A DNA stretch of 15,757 bases, from assembly GCA_045537045.1 (NCBI GenBank), contig JAZSOS010000050.1, forward strand, positions 1 to 15,757. Direction: 5' to 3'. Positions 1 through 6,590 of this stretch are shown piece by piece (position 1 is the first letter of the stretch; each line of letters starts with the position of its first letter). This DNA comes from SIG480 sp045537045 (GTDB taxonomy: Bacteria; Bacillota; Clostridia; Oscillospirales; JAAYXM01). A program made the translations under genes and the position numbers. The notes beneath the pieces were generated by a model. The model worked only from the letters and a program-made list of their open reading frames with translations. It searched no databases and had not been told where the DNA came from.

Positions 1-36
1 GAGTATGTTTGTAAAATTGCTATTTAATTTTGGCAT
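1..36 (-). CDS. Start of an unidentified leftward gene (partial)
   Basis: Only the first 12 codons are inside the window, reading MPKLNSNFTNIL. The ATG at 36-34 is preceded by a textbook GGAGG (48-44) with a seven-base spacer, which is the main reason to call a gene. The fragment is too short to name. It lies on the far side of the tRNA-Leu remnant at 247-300, so if that remnant is an attachment site this is the last gene of the integrated element, where excisionases, regulators or cargo genes are often found. That placement is inference. Confidence 0.5.
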   Translation of the reverse strand, partial: MPKLNSNFTNIL

Positions 37-246
37 TGTATTTCCTCCGTTTCTGTAATAAAAAAAGCCGCATCATTTCGATACGACTGATTTGGTTTAA
101 TTTTAATTCTATTTCATTTTCAATTTCATTCTACCAATTCCATAGAATGAAATTTGCATAAAAAATTAGAGATTTTTAAGACTCCTATCATCCTGAAACC
201 CCTAATTTTATGCGGTTTTTCATTTTTCACCGAGTGGGCGGGACCA
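37..246. other. AT-rich segment with repeats; possible end of an integrated element
   Basis: No convincing gene lies here. The stretch is very AT-rich and holds a 12-bp perfect inverted repeat (122-133/143-154), three copies of ATTTCATT (111-118, 123-130, and inverted at 146-153) and a second looser inverted repeat (156-169/202-213, GCAT...TTAG arms). It also carries the leader of the leftward gene starting at 36. Repeated short sites next to a tRNA-derived core resemble arm-type sites of a tyrosine recombinase, but no protein evidence for an integrase is present in the window. Confidence 0.35.
122..154. repeat. Perfect 12-bp inverted repeat with 9-base loop
   Basis: AATTTCATTCTA at 122-133 is the exact reverse complement of 143-154. 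No T-run follows on either strand, so it is not a normal intrinsic terminator. The arm contains ATTTCATT, which also occurs as a direct copy at 111-118, twelve bases before the copy at 123-130. A protein-binding site (regulator or recombinase arm site) is the simplest reading. Confidence 0.5.
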
Positions 247-300
247 TCAGGTTCTGGTCGGGGCAACTCGGTGGAGGTTCAAGTCCTCTTATCCGCACCA
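247..300 (+). pseudogene. 3' part of a tRNA-Leu(CAG) gene, anticodon loop to CCA
   Basis: The sequence reads from loop base T33 and anticodon CAG (248-250) through a class II variable arm (CGGG/CTCG stem with GCAA loop, 259-270), a T-arm (273-277/285-289, loop TTCAAGT), the acceptor 3' strand TATCCGC, discriminator A and encoded CCA (298-300). A long variable arm with CAG fits tRNA-Leu. The upstream bases cannot make the 5' half: there is no GCGGATA partner for the acceptor, no D-arm, and the five bases before the loop do not pair with TCTGG. The gene is therefore broken exactly at the anticodon loop, a known crossover site for tyrosine recombinases. It is followed at once by an intrinsic terminator, as an intact tRNA gene would be. 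Confidence 0.8.
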
Positions 301-301
301 G

Positions 302-339
302 AAAAAACGGCAGTATTCAACAGAATACTGCCGTTTTTT
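302..339 (+). terminator. Intrinsic terminator behind the tRNA-Leu remnant
   Basis: A 16-bp perfect stem (302-317/324-339), extended by one more C-G pair, closes on a four-base loop and ends in six T residues. It starts two bases after the tRNA CCA. The A-run on the 5' arm would let it work in both directions. Confidence 0.85.
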
Positions 340-454
340 CCATTAATGCATTTATTGCGGAGATGGGAGAATGACACGGCTTTTTCACGACAGTATCGGC
401 AAAAACATTTCTTAAGGATTCTACAAAGAAATGTTTGACGCACAATTTATTAAA
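340..454. other. Gap without a gene, containing one hairpin
   Basis: No ORF with a ribosome site was found. The only structure is a perfect 11-bp inverted repeat, AAACATTTCTT (403-413) against 426-436, with a 12-base loop and no T-run. It may be a regulator site or a decayed terminator. Confidence 0.4.
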
Positions 455-495
455 AAAAGAGCTGTATGAAACCAGCGGTTTCATACAGCTCTTTT
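455..495 (-). terminator. Strong terminator of the rpe-flippase operon
   Basis: A 19-bp perfect stem (455-473/477-495) with a three-base loop, followed on the minus strand by a run of seven T residues. It lies 12 bases after the flippase stop codon. The A/T-rich arm ends would allow some activity on the plus strand too. Confidence 0.9.
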
Positions 496-506
496 AAATT
501 GCTGAG

Positions 507-2258
507 CTATTTTGTTTTTATTCCGGGAAGTTTGTTGTAAATTGCGGCGAGCTTTTCTCCCTTCGGCAGGCGCTTTATATCATCTTCCGTTATTGCACAC
601 AAAAGCACCAATGATACAACATAAACAACAGCACCGCAACCTATTCCAATAACCGTTCCGACATTCTCAGATGCACCAAGCATAACAATACGGGATACCG
701 CAAGTGCCGTAAGAGCACACAATATCGCAGAAATCGCGGGCTTTACAAACACTGTCATAAAGCTTATTCTGAGCTTAGTTATGCGTAAGAGAAAATACAT
801 ACTGATAAGCATTATGAGCACATAGCATATCAAAGTACCCATTGCAGCACCGAGGATATTGATTTGTGGTATTCCGACGGTAATATAGTTAAATGTAAGC
901 TTAAACGCCGCACATCCAACCATTATCTTCACTGGAAGGTCTGCCCTACCGACAGCTTGTAGCATACTGTTTATTGGAGAACAGGCTGATGAAAAAATCA
1001 CAGCTATACCGAGAACTGCAAGAAGCGGCACAGCGATTTCAACCTCTTCGGGCTTGCTGCCGTAAAGAAGCGTAAGCACACCATGTGACATCGCCGACAT
1101 ACCGATACCGGCAGGAAGAACCAGAAGCATAGTCATACGTAGAACAGCTTCAACGTTTTCTTTCAGTTCGCCGTTATTTTCCTGCGTCCATGCGGTTGTT
1201 ATTGCCGGAAGCGCGCTTACTCCGAATGCTACGGTAAACGTTGGAATCAAGTTATACAGAGTTACCGCCATACCTTTATAGCAGCCGTTTAAATAGTTCG
1301 GAATATCTTCAAGTGCTTTTGATGCAGGAAGCGCATCCCCGTAGATTGCACGAAGAACATCATATCCGGTATCAACTGCGTGATGAAGTCTGTCATACAC
1401 AGATAAAAGATCTATAACTCCGGTAATCTGACCAACGCAGGAACCAAGTGCAATCGGAACAGCTACCTTGATGATTTTTTTCAGAATTGTACGGGTTGGC
1501 GTAACCTCCTGATGAGCATCAAGCTCTGCACGAGTTATGCCGTCACCGCGCACCTTGTGGCGGATAAATACAGAAAGCCAGCTTCCCATAGCTCCCATAG
1601 CAACGCCGAGTATTGCACCGGCAGCAGCAAACTGAAGAATTCTTATTTCAGCCTCTTCAAAGCTTGCAAAGCTTCTTCCGAGAACAGTCCCGCTCATCGC
1701 AAATTCATCGGTGCCGAGCTTATATGCAAGCATCGAAAGACCAAATCCGAAAATGAGCTTTATCACAACCTCAACAACCTGTGCTATTGCTGTCGGGTAC
1801 ATATTCTGCAGGCCTTCGTAATAACCTTTGTACGCGGAAGTCATACAAACGAAAAACACGGTAGGTGCCATTGCCATAACAGCCAGATATGCACCCGGAT
1901 TTTTTATCATTTTATTGACGAAAAATCCCGCGCCCAAAAACATTATACAAAAGCCGATAAGACCGGTAATAAAGAACACGGTATTTGCAATGCGCAGAGT
2001 TCTTTTGACATCGCGGAAACGACCTTCCGAAACACTTTCCGCAACTATGCGCGCTATGGCAACAGGAAGACCGGCGTTAGAGATAACATAAATAGGCATA
2101 TATATATCATACGCTGTTGAAAAATACCCCATACCGTCTCCGCCAAGGATGTTGGTAAGCGGAATTTTAAACAGAGCACCTATAAGCTTTACAATAAGTG
2201 CGGCGACAGAGAGAATCATCGCACCCTTAAAAAAGCTTTGCTTTTTTCGTTGCTGCAC
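507..2258 (-). CDS. SpoVB/MurJ-like polysaccharide flippase (MOP superfamily)
   Basis: A membrane protein of about 583 residues with many hydrophobic helices (roughly 14), as in the MOP flippases (MurJ, SpoVB, Wzx). Its N-terminus (KGAMILSVAALIVKLIGALF, then GGDGMGYFSTAYDIY and AGLPVAIARIVAE) is typical of Clostridia SpoVB-like proteins, which move lipid-linked wall or spore-cortex precursors across the membrane. Whether this copy is the sporulation protein or a vegetative MurJ-like flippase cannot be told from sequence alone. Start choice: a GTG at 2267 opens the frame but sits only one base from the AAGGA site; the GTG at 2258 has a spacer of about nine bases and is preferred. It follows rpe by a short gap, so the two are probably cotranscribed, and a strong terminator follows. 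Confidence 0.88.
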   Translation of the reverse strand: MQQRKKQSFFKGAMILSVAALIVKLIGALFKIPLTNILGGDGMGYFSTAYDIYMPIYVISNAGLPVAIARIVAESVSEGRFRDVKRTLRIANTVFFITGLIGFCIMFLGAGFFVNKMIKNPGAYLAVMAMAPTVFFVCMTSAYKGYYEGLQNMYPTAIAQVVEVVIKLIFGFGLSMLAYKLGTDEFAMSGTVLGRSFASFEEAEIRILQFAAAGAILGVAMGAMGSWLSVFIRHKVRGDGITRAELDAHQEVTPTRTILKKIIKVAVPIALGSCVGQITGVIDLLSVYDRLHHAVDTGYDVLRAIYGDALPASKALEDIPNYLNGCYKGMAVTLYNLIPTFTVAFGVSALPAITTAWTQENNGELKENVEAVLRMTMLLVLPAGIGMSAMSHGVLTLLYGSKPEEVEIAVPLLAVLGIAVIFSSACSPINSMLQAVGRADLPVKIMVGCAAFKLTFNYITVGIPQINILGAAMGTLICYVLIMLISMYFLLRITKLRISFMTVFVKPAISAILCALTALAVSRIVMLGASENVGTVIGIGCGAVVYVVSLVLLCAITEDDIKRLPKGEKLAAIYNKLPGIKTK

Positions 2259-2289
2259 AGAATACACTTCCTTTCAGCCGATATGTAAA

Positions 2290-2934
2290 TTACATTCCAA
2301 GTATATCAATTGCCTGCTTCATATCCTCTGCGCCGAATACAGATGACCCGGCCACAATGACGTTTGCGCCTGCAACCTTCGCTGCGGTGACATTGTCACA
2401 CGTTACACCGCCGTCAATTTCAAGTAGGCAAGCGGGATTGCGTGCATCAATAAGAGCGCGTGCTTCGGCAATTTTAGGAAGGCAGGAATCAATAAACTTT
2501 TGTCCTCCAAATCCCGGCTCAACTGTCATAATAAGAACCATATCAAGAATATCAATATACTTTTCAAGTGCAGAGACCGGCGTGTTCGGCTTTATGGAGA
2601 GGGCGCACTTTACTCCAGTTTCGCGGATACGGGTAAGAACTTTTCCTACATCGGAATTGCACTCTTCATGTATCGTAATTATATGCGAGCCTGCCTTTAT
2701 AAAATCATCAAGATAAAAATCAGGATCCGATATCATAAGATGTACATCAAGCGGAAGATTGGAAACCTTTGAAATAGCTTTTACAACCGGAGCGCCGATC
2801 GAAATGTTTGGAACAAAGTGCCCGTCCATAACGTCAACATGAGCCCAGTGCGCCCCTGCAACTTCAAGCCTTTTCATTTCTTTTTCCAAATTTGCAAAAT
2901 CAGCCGATAAAATTGACGGGGATACCTTAATCAT
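2290..2934 (-). CDS. rpe: Ribulose-phosphate 3-epimerase
   Basis: A TIM-barrel enzyme of 214 residues, the usual family size, interconverting D-ribulose 5-phosphate and D-xylulose 5-phosphate in the cytoplasmic pentose phosphate pathway. The N-terminal SPSILSADFANL signature is present. The metal-binding residues appear in their family positions: H32 and D34 (HVDVMDGHFVPNISIG), H65 (DVHLMI) and D174 (EIDGGV). The phosphate-binding parts VEPGFGGQKF (138-147) and AGSSVFG (195-201) are also intact. ATG at 2934 has AGGAGG about eight bases upstream, and a consensus-like promoter lies just ahead, so it leads the operon with the flippase. In many Firmicutes rpe sits beside rsgA and thiN; that neighbourhood is not seen here. 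Confidence 0.97.
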   Translation of the reverse strand: MIKVSPSILSADFANLEKEMKRLEVAGAHWAHVDVMDGHFVPNISIGAPVVKAISKVSNLPLDVHLMISDPDFYLDDFIKAGSHIITIHEECNSDVGKVLTRIRETGVKCALSIKPNTPVSALEKYIDILDMVLIMTVEPGFGGQKFIDSCLPKIAEARALIDARNPACLLEIDGGVTCDNVTAAKVAGANVIVAGSSVFGAEDMKQAIDILGM

Positions 2935-2965
2935 TTACTATACCTCCTGCATTTATTGCCTATAT

Positions 2966-2994
2966 ATTATACACCAACCCGTCCCTAAGGTCAA
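2966..2994 (-). promoter_or_regulatory. Sigma-A-type promoter of rpe
   Basis: On the minus strand TTGACC (2994-2989), a 17-base spacer, then a perfect TATAAT (2971-2966). It lies about 30 bases before the rpe start codon, with an AGGAGG in between. No other promoter is needed for the rpe-flippase pair. Confidence 0.8.
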
Positions 2995-3014
2995 CGAACA
3001 TTTTCTTGCGCCAC

Positions 3015-3150
3015 GGCATAACTTAATAATGAGCAGAACAAACGACGAGTCTTGCAGACGGCTTGTTCTCCCTCTGACCTTCACGGCGGTCGGCATATTT
3101 TACGTTTGTTCTTTCATATAGTCTGCCCGGAAGTAAATTCCGGGCGGGCA
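3015..3150. other. Gap with extended imperfect stem; possible structured RNA
   Basis: Between the tRNA-Gly terminator and the rpe promoter lies a gene-free stretch. AGAACAAACG (3035-3044) pairs perfectly with 3103-3112, and outside it the flanks can pair again (TCAT with ATGA, and TGCC with GGCA). Inside there are small stems such as GACC/GGTC. A separate 8-bp hairpin (3125-3132/3138-3145) precedes it on the minus strand. A third GAACAA copy, inverted, is at 3063-3068. This may be a small RNA, or binding sites. A 30-codon plus-strand frame (3029-3121) with a hydrophobic end also fits here but lacks a ribosome site. Confidence 0.35.
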
Positions 3151-3160
3151 TCCGTAAAAG

Positions 3161-3188
3161 AAAAAACCGACTTGAAATCAAGCCGGTT
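3161..3188 (-). terminator. Terminator of tRNA-Gly
   Basis: On the minus strand a 9-bp stem (ACCGGCTTG with CAAGTCGGT, one G-U pair) closes on a four-base loop and runs into six T residues. It begins directly after the tRNA 3' end. Confidence 0.85.
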
Positions 3189-3263
3189 TGGAGCGGAAGA
3201 CGAGATTCGAACTCGCGACTTTCACCTTGGCAAGGTGACACTCTACCACTGAGTCACTCCCGC
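3189..3263 (-). tRNA. tRNA-Gly(GCC)
   Basis: The 75-base gene folds as a full cloverleaf on the minus strand: acceptor GCGGGAG with CTTCCGC, D-arm with the AGTGGTAGAG sequence, anticodon stem TCACC/GGTGA with loop TTGCCAA (anticodon GCC at 3231-3229), T-arm with loop TTCGAAT, discriminator T and encoded CCA (3191-3189). It reads glycine codons GGC and GGU. It has its own promoter and terminator. Confidence 0.97.
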
Positions 3264-3276
3264 AATTGCATATATA

Positions 3277-3304
3277 ATTATACCACATAAATCCCAAATG
3301 TCAA
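3277..3304 (-). promoter_or_regulatory. Promoter of tRNA-Gly
   Basis: On the minus strand a perfect TTGACA (3304-3299), a 16-base spacer and a perfect TATAAT (3282-3277). The -10 box ends 13 bases before the mature tRNA 5' end, so the leader is very short, as expected of a strong stable-RNA promoter. Confidence 0.88.
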
Positions 3305-3350
3305 CAGGAAAAATATTAAATTTTATTTAACTTGTGATTTTTGATTTTTC

Positions 3351-3379
3351 TTGCAGAAACGGAATAAATATGGTATACT
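3351..3379 (+). promoter_or_regulatory. Extended -10 promoter of the DUF1015 gene
   Basis: TTGCAG (3351-3356), a 17-base spacer, then TATACT (3374-3379) preceded by TGG, an extended -10 element. The start codon lies about 37 bases downstream with an AAAGGGTG ribosome site. It is divergent from the tRNA-Gly promoter. Confidence 0.75.
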
Positions 3380-3416
3380 TATTTTCATATTACAATAAAA
3401 CAAAGGGTGAATATTT

Positions 3417-4676
3417 ATGAGTAAAAAAGTTTTTGCTCCCGGAGACATTCTTCTCCCCAAAAGCGGAACGGATATGAAAAAATGGAGCGTTGTTGCGTGT
3501 GACCAATACACTTCAGAGCCGGAATACTGGACAAGTGTTTCAAATTTTGTGGGAAACTCACCGTCCACACTCCACCTTACCTTCCCCGAAATTTATTTAG
3601 AAGACGGAAACGGAGATGCAAGAATTGAGCGCATTAACAGCTGTATGGCAGAATATATAACAAGCGGAATTTTTGCAGAAAAAGTTTCTAAGTACATATA
3701 TGTCGAACGCACACAGAGAAACGGAAAGATACGCCGCGGGCTCATGGGCGTTGTTGACCTCGAAGAATATGACTATATGGCGGGGTCACAGTCTAAAATC
3801 CGCGCAACAGAAGGCACAGTTCTTGAACGTATTCCTCCGCGCGTTAAAATCCGCAAAAACGCGAAACTCGAAATCCCCCACATAATGCTGCTCATCGATG
3901 ACGCAGAAAAAAGCGTCATCGAACCACTTGCTGATGCACAGCTTCCGGTTGCATACGATTTTGAACTTATGGAAAATTCCGGTTCAATCCGCGGATACTT
4001 TGTAAGCGACGATGAGGAAAAACGTATCAATTCCGCACTCGCCGCACTTGCTGATGAAGAAACATTCAATAAAAAATACAATGTTTCCGGCAAAGGCGTT
4101 CTTCAGTTTGCAGTAGGCGACGGAAACCATTCACTTGCAACAGCAAAAGAATGCTGGCGTCTTGTTAAAGAAACGCTCTCTCCTGATGAGTATGAATCAC
4201 ATCCGGCACGCTACGCACTTTGCGAGCTTGTAAACCTCCACGATGCTTCACTTGAGTTTGAAGCAATCCACAGAGTTGTTTTTGATATTGATCCGGACAA
4301 GATGCGCAAGGCTCTTTCAGAGTATTATGAGCTTTCAGATACTGCAGAGCAGAAGTTCATTATGATTACTGCAAACGGTTCTGAAAAAATCGGAATTGCA
4401 AACCCGAAATCCAACCTCACAGTCGGTTCTTTGCAGAAGTTCATTGACGATTATATTAAAGAAAACGGCGGAAAAGTGGATTATATCCACGGTGAGGATG
4501 TTGTAAACCGTCTCGGAGCTGAACCCGGCAACGCAGGTTTTATTCTTCCCGTAATTTCAAAAGACTCCTTCTTCCCTACTGTCATCTGTGACGGAGCGCT
4601 CCCGAGAAAGACATTCTCCATGGGCGATGCGTGGGATAAGAGATTCTATCTTGAAGCACGCGTAATAAAGAAATAA
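3417..4676 (+). CDS. DUF1015 family protein, function unknown
   Basis: A soluble protein of 419 residues, the normal size of the DUF1015 family found in many anaerobic bacteria and archaea. Conserved family blocks are visible: VFAPGDILLPKSG near the start, WSVVACDQYTSEPEYW (23-38), IRATEGTVLERIPPR (128-142), the hallmark GDGNHSLATAK (234-244) and FEAIHRVVF (281-289). The conserved His, Asn and Asp in the hallmark suggest an enzyme, but no reaction is established to my knowledge. There is no signal peptide or membrane segment. ATG at 3417 is supported by AAAGGGTG with a spacer of about nine bases. It is a single-gene unit with its own promoter and terminator, so its neighbours give no functional hint. 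Confidence 0.9.
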   Translation: MSKKVFAPGDILLPKSGTDMKKWSVVACDQYTSEPEYWTSVSNFVGNSPSTLHLTFPEIYLEDGNGDARIERINSCMAEYITSGIFAEKVSKYIYVERTQRNGKIRRGLMGVVDLEEYDYMAGSQSKIRATEGTVLERIPPRVKIRKNAKLEIPHIMLLIDDAEKSVIEPLADAQLPVAYDFELMENSGSIRGYFVSDDEEKRINSALAALADEETFNKKYNVSGKGVLQFAVGDGNHSLATAKECWRLVKETLSPDEYESHPARYALCELVNLHDASLEFEAIHRVVFDIDPDKMRKALSEYYELSDTAEQKFIMITANGSEKIGIANPKSNLTVGSLQKFIDDYIKENGGKVDYIHGEDVVNRLGAEPGNAGFILPVISKDSFFPTVICDGALPRKTFSMGDAWDKRFYLEARVIKK

Positions 4677-4699
4677 TATTCAAATCATACTCTGGATTT

Positions 4700-4740
4700 A
4701 AAATGCCCTGCGACATTCTTGTGCTGTCGCAGGGCATTTT
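4700..4740 (+). terminator. Terminator between convergent DUF1015 and mreB genes
   Basis: A 16-bp perfect stem (4700-4715/4725-4740) with a nine-base loop, running on the plus strand into TTTTTTGTTTG. On the minus strand the T-run is shorter, so it may stop mreB transcripts less efficiently. It lies 24 bases after the DUF1015 stop and 15 bases after the mreB stop. Confidence 0.9.
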
Positions 4741-4754
4741 TTGTTTGTTATACC

Positions 4755-5786
4755 TTAGGAAAGCATCTGCTTTCTTCTTGAAAGATTGAGAGTTCCGTCT
4801 GTCATATTGCCGAGCTCGTCAAGAGTTTTTCCCGTTCCGTAAACGACGCAGGAAACAGCCTCGTCGGCAACACGGGTGTCAATACCTGTCTTGGACTGAA
4901 TAAGCTCTGCAAAGCCCCAGACAAGAGAGCCGCCACCCGTAAGAACAATGCCGTTTGTCGAAATATCACCGACAAGCTCAGGCGGAGTGCGCTCAAGCAC
5001 GCTGTGGATAGCCTCAACGATTCTTGTTGCCGGTTCTTCAAGCGCTTCGTACATCTCGCTTGATGTTACCGTAAATATACGCGGAAGTCCCGTCATAAGG
5101 CAACGTCCCTTTATTTCCATGGAAATTTCCTCGGGACGTGGGAAAACGCAACCGATGTTAATCTTAAGATCTTCTGCCGTACGCTCACCAATCAGCACAT
5201 TGTGCTTGCGGCGTATGTATTTGATAATATATTCATCAAAATCATCGCCCGCCATTTTAATTGATGAAGATTCAACGATATTTGAAAGAGAGATAACCGC
5301 AACATCAGTCGTTCCACCGCCGATATCAATAATCATATTGCCGTCCGGCTCAGCAATCTTAATGCCTGCACCTATTGCAGCTGCGATAGGCTCTTCAATA
5401 AGGAATACACTTCTTGCGCCTGCCTGACGACCTGCGTCAATAACCGCACGCTCTTCAACCTCTGTTATCCCGCTCGGAACACAGATAACAACACGCGGCT
5501 TAATAAGACTGAAGCCTCCCATTGCCCGGCGAATAAAATTCTTAATCATATGCTCTGTCATTTCATAGTCTGAAATGACACCTCCACGAAGAGGACGGAT
5601 AGCGATGATATTGCCCGGCGTACGGCCAAGCATTTTCTGCGCTTCAATTCCAACCTTTAAAACCTTGTCAGTTGCTTTATCAACCGCTACAACAGACGGT
5701 TCGCGCAACACAATCCCCTTTCCTTTTACATATACGAGGATAGATGCAGTACCCAAATCAATTCCGATATCTCTGCTGAAAACCAT
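4755..5786 (-). CDS. mreB: Rod shape-determining protein MreB (actin homologue)
   Basis: A bacterial actin of 343 residues that polymerises on the inner membrane face and guides the elongation machinery of the cell wall. The actin-fold ATP motifs are intact: phosphate 1 DIGIDLGTAS (6-15), connect 1 PSGITEVEERAVIDAGRQAG (104-123), EEP (131-133), phosphate 2 DIGGGTTD (154-161), GERTAEDLK (200-208) and adenosine motif VLTGGGS (281-287). The connect 1 region resembles MreB more than Mbl, although paralogue identity is not certain. The ATG at 5786 has GAGGTGG six bases upstream; a longer reading from TTG at 5801 would place the ribosome site inside the gene. mreC and mreD are not adjacent, so this may be a stand-alone MreB/Mbl copy. 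Confidence 0.95.
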   Translation of the reverse strand: MVFSRDIGIDLGTASILVYVKGKGIVLREPSVVAVDKATDKVLKVGIEAQKMLGRTPGNIIAIRPLRGGVISDYEMTEHMIKNFIRRAMGGFSLIKPRVVICVPSGITEVEERAVIDAGRQAGARSVFLIEEPIAAAIGAGIKIAEPDGNMIIDIGGGTTDVAVISLSNIVESSSIKMAGDDFDEYIIKYIRRKHNVLIGERTAEDLKINIGCVFPRPEEISMEIKGRCLMTGLPRIFTVTSSEMYEALEEPATRIVEAIHSVLERTPPELVGDISTNGIVLTGGGSLVWGFAELIQSKTGIDTRVADEAVSCVVYGTGKTLDELGNMTDGTLNLSRRKQMLS

Positions 5787-5830
5787 TATTTTCCACCTCA
5801 ATTTTTCTTCATAAATTCATTTACCAATAT

Positions 5831-5859
5831 AGTATATCACAAATAAATATCGCTTACAA
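5831..5859 (-). promoter_or_regulatory. Likely mreB promoter
   Basis: On the minus strand TTGTAA (5859-5854), a 17-base spacer and TATACT (5836-5831), about 45 bases before the mreB start. It suggests mreB can be expressed apart from the comF operon upstream, although no terminator separates them. Confidence 0.65.
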
Positions 5860-5901
5860 GCATTAATTTATTAAATGCGAACGTCAAATAATAAAAGGAC
5901 G

Positions 5902-6558
5902 TCACTTTTTCCCCTGTCCGGCGGCAGCAATTGTTACAGCATACACCTTTTCTGCACCATGCGTTTTCAAAACGCGAGCGCACTCGCTGACGGTACTTCC
6001 GGTAGTGAACACATCATCAATCAGGATTATACGTTTTCCCGTAACATCCACACCTGATATTTCATATGCACCGAGAATGTTTGCTCTTCTGCCTGCCGCA
6101 TCAAGTTGACGCGACTGCGGCGCAGAATCCCTGCATTTCACAAGCGTACGCACCGGTTCCGTTCCCATACGGTTGCAAACCTCCAAAGCCAGAAGCTGTG
6201 CCTGATCGTACCCACGGCTTCTTTTTCTTTTTTTACTGAGCGGAACCCATGAAATAATATCATATTTCCCATCAAGATTTGAATTAATACATTCTTCAAG
6301 AAATTCAGAAAAATCAGTGGCGTATTTTGAAAGACCTGCGAACTTATATCTTATAATCGCATTTCTTGCATCGCCTTTGTAGCGAAAATATGACCATATA
6401 CCGTCAACAAACATTATATTTTCTTTGGATTCCTGAGGTATTTTATATGGCAGCGTGTCTCTGCATCTTTCACATACACCGTCTTTTTCAAGGACGCATC
6501 TGCAGAACACACACTTGGGAGGAAATAAATATTTTGCTATAAGCTTTGTAATTTTCAA
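5902..6558 (-). CDS. comF: ComF family phosphoribosyltransferase-fold protein
   Basis: A protein of 218 residues with the ComF/ComFC/GntX layout. An N-terminal zinc ribbon uses C16-x2-C19 and C29-x2-C32. The C-terminal part is a type I phosphoribosyltransferase fold with RGYDQAQLLA (115-124), the conserved RQLDAAGRRAN stretch (150-160) and the PRPP-binding loop IILIDDVFTTGST (177-189). ComFC acts in late steps of DNA uptake in naturally competent bacteria; in many Clostridia the role is unproven. The start is TTG at 6558, supported by AAGGAGG ten bases upstream; no ATG fits. It follows recD2 by 32 bases, so it is probably the last gene of that operon. Confidence 0.92.
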   Translation of the reverse strand: MKITKLIAKYLFPPKCVFCRCVLEKDGVCERCRDTLPYKIPQESKENIMFVDGIWSYFRYKGDARNAIIRYKFAGLSKYATDFSEFLEECINSNLDGKYDIISWVPLSKKRKRSRGYDQAQLLALEVCNRMGTEPVRTLVKCRDSAPQSRQLDAAGRRANILGAYEISGVDVTGKRIILIDDVFTTGSTVSECARVLKTHGAEKVYAVTIAAAGQGKK

Positions 6559-6590
6559 ACTCGCCCAACCTCCTTCTCACGTACATAATC

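Noticed and set aside
211..300. A complete tRNA-Leu starting at the GCGG near 212
   Set aside because: The length would suit (89 bases), but three of seven acceptor positions fail or mispair (GCGGTTT with TATCCGC), no D-arm can form and the anticodon stem does not pair.
154..438. A 94-codon plus-strand frame
   Set aside because: It runs through the tRNA-Leu remnant and its terminator hairpin, has no ribosome site and reads like noncoding DNA.
1512..2120. Long plus-strand frame of 202 codons opposite the flippase gene
   Set aside because: It is antisense to a well-supported gene, has no ribosome site and resembles no protein.
3035..3112. GAACAA copies as LexA/SOS boxes
   Set aside because: The Firmicutes LexA site is a compact palindrome (CGAAC-N4-GTTCG); these copies are tens of bases apart.
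3029..3121. A 30-codon plus-strand frame ending in a hydrophobic stretch
   Set aside because: It has no ribosome site and no clear promoter; the paired GAACAAACG arms explain the region better. Kept only as an alternative.
3023..3252. Short frames on both strands across tRNA-Gly
   Set aside because: Both include tRNA sequence; the peptides reflect the tRNA and its terminator.
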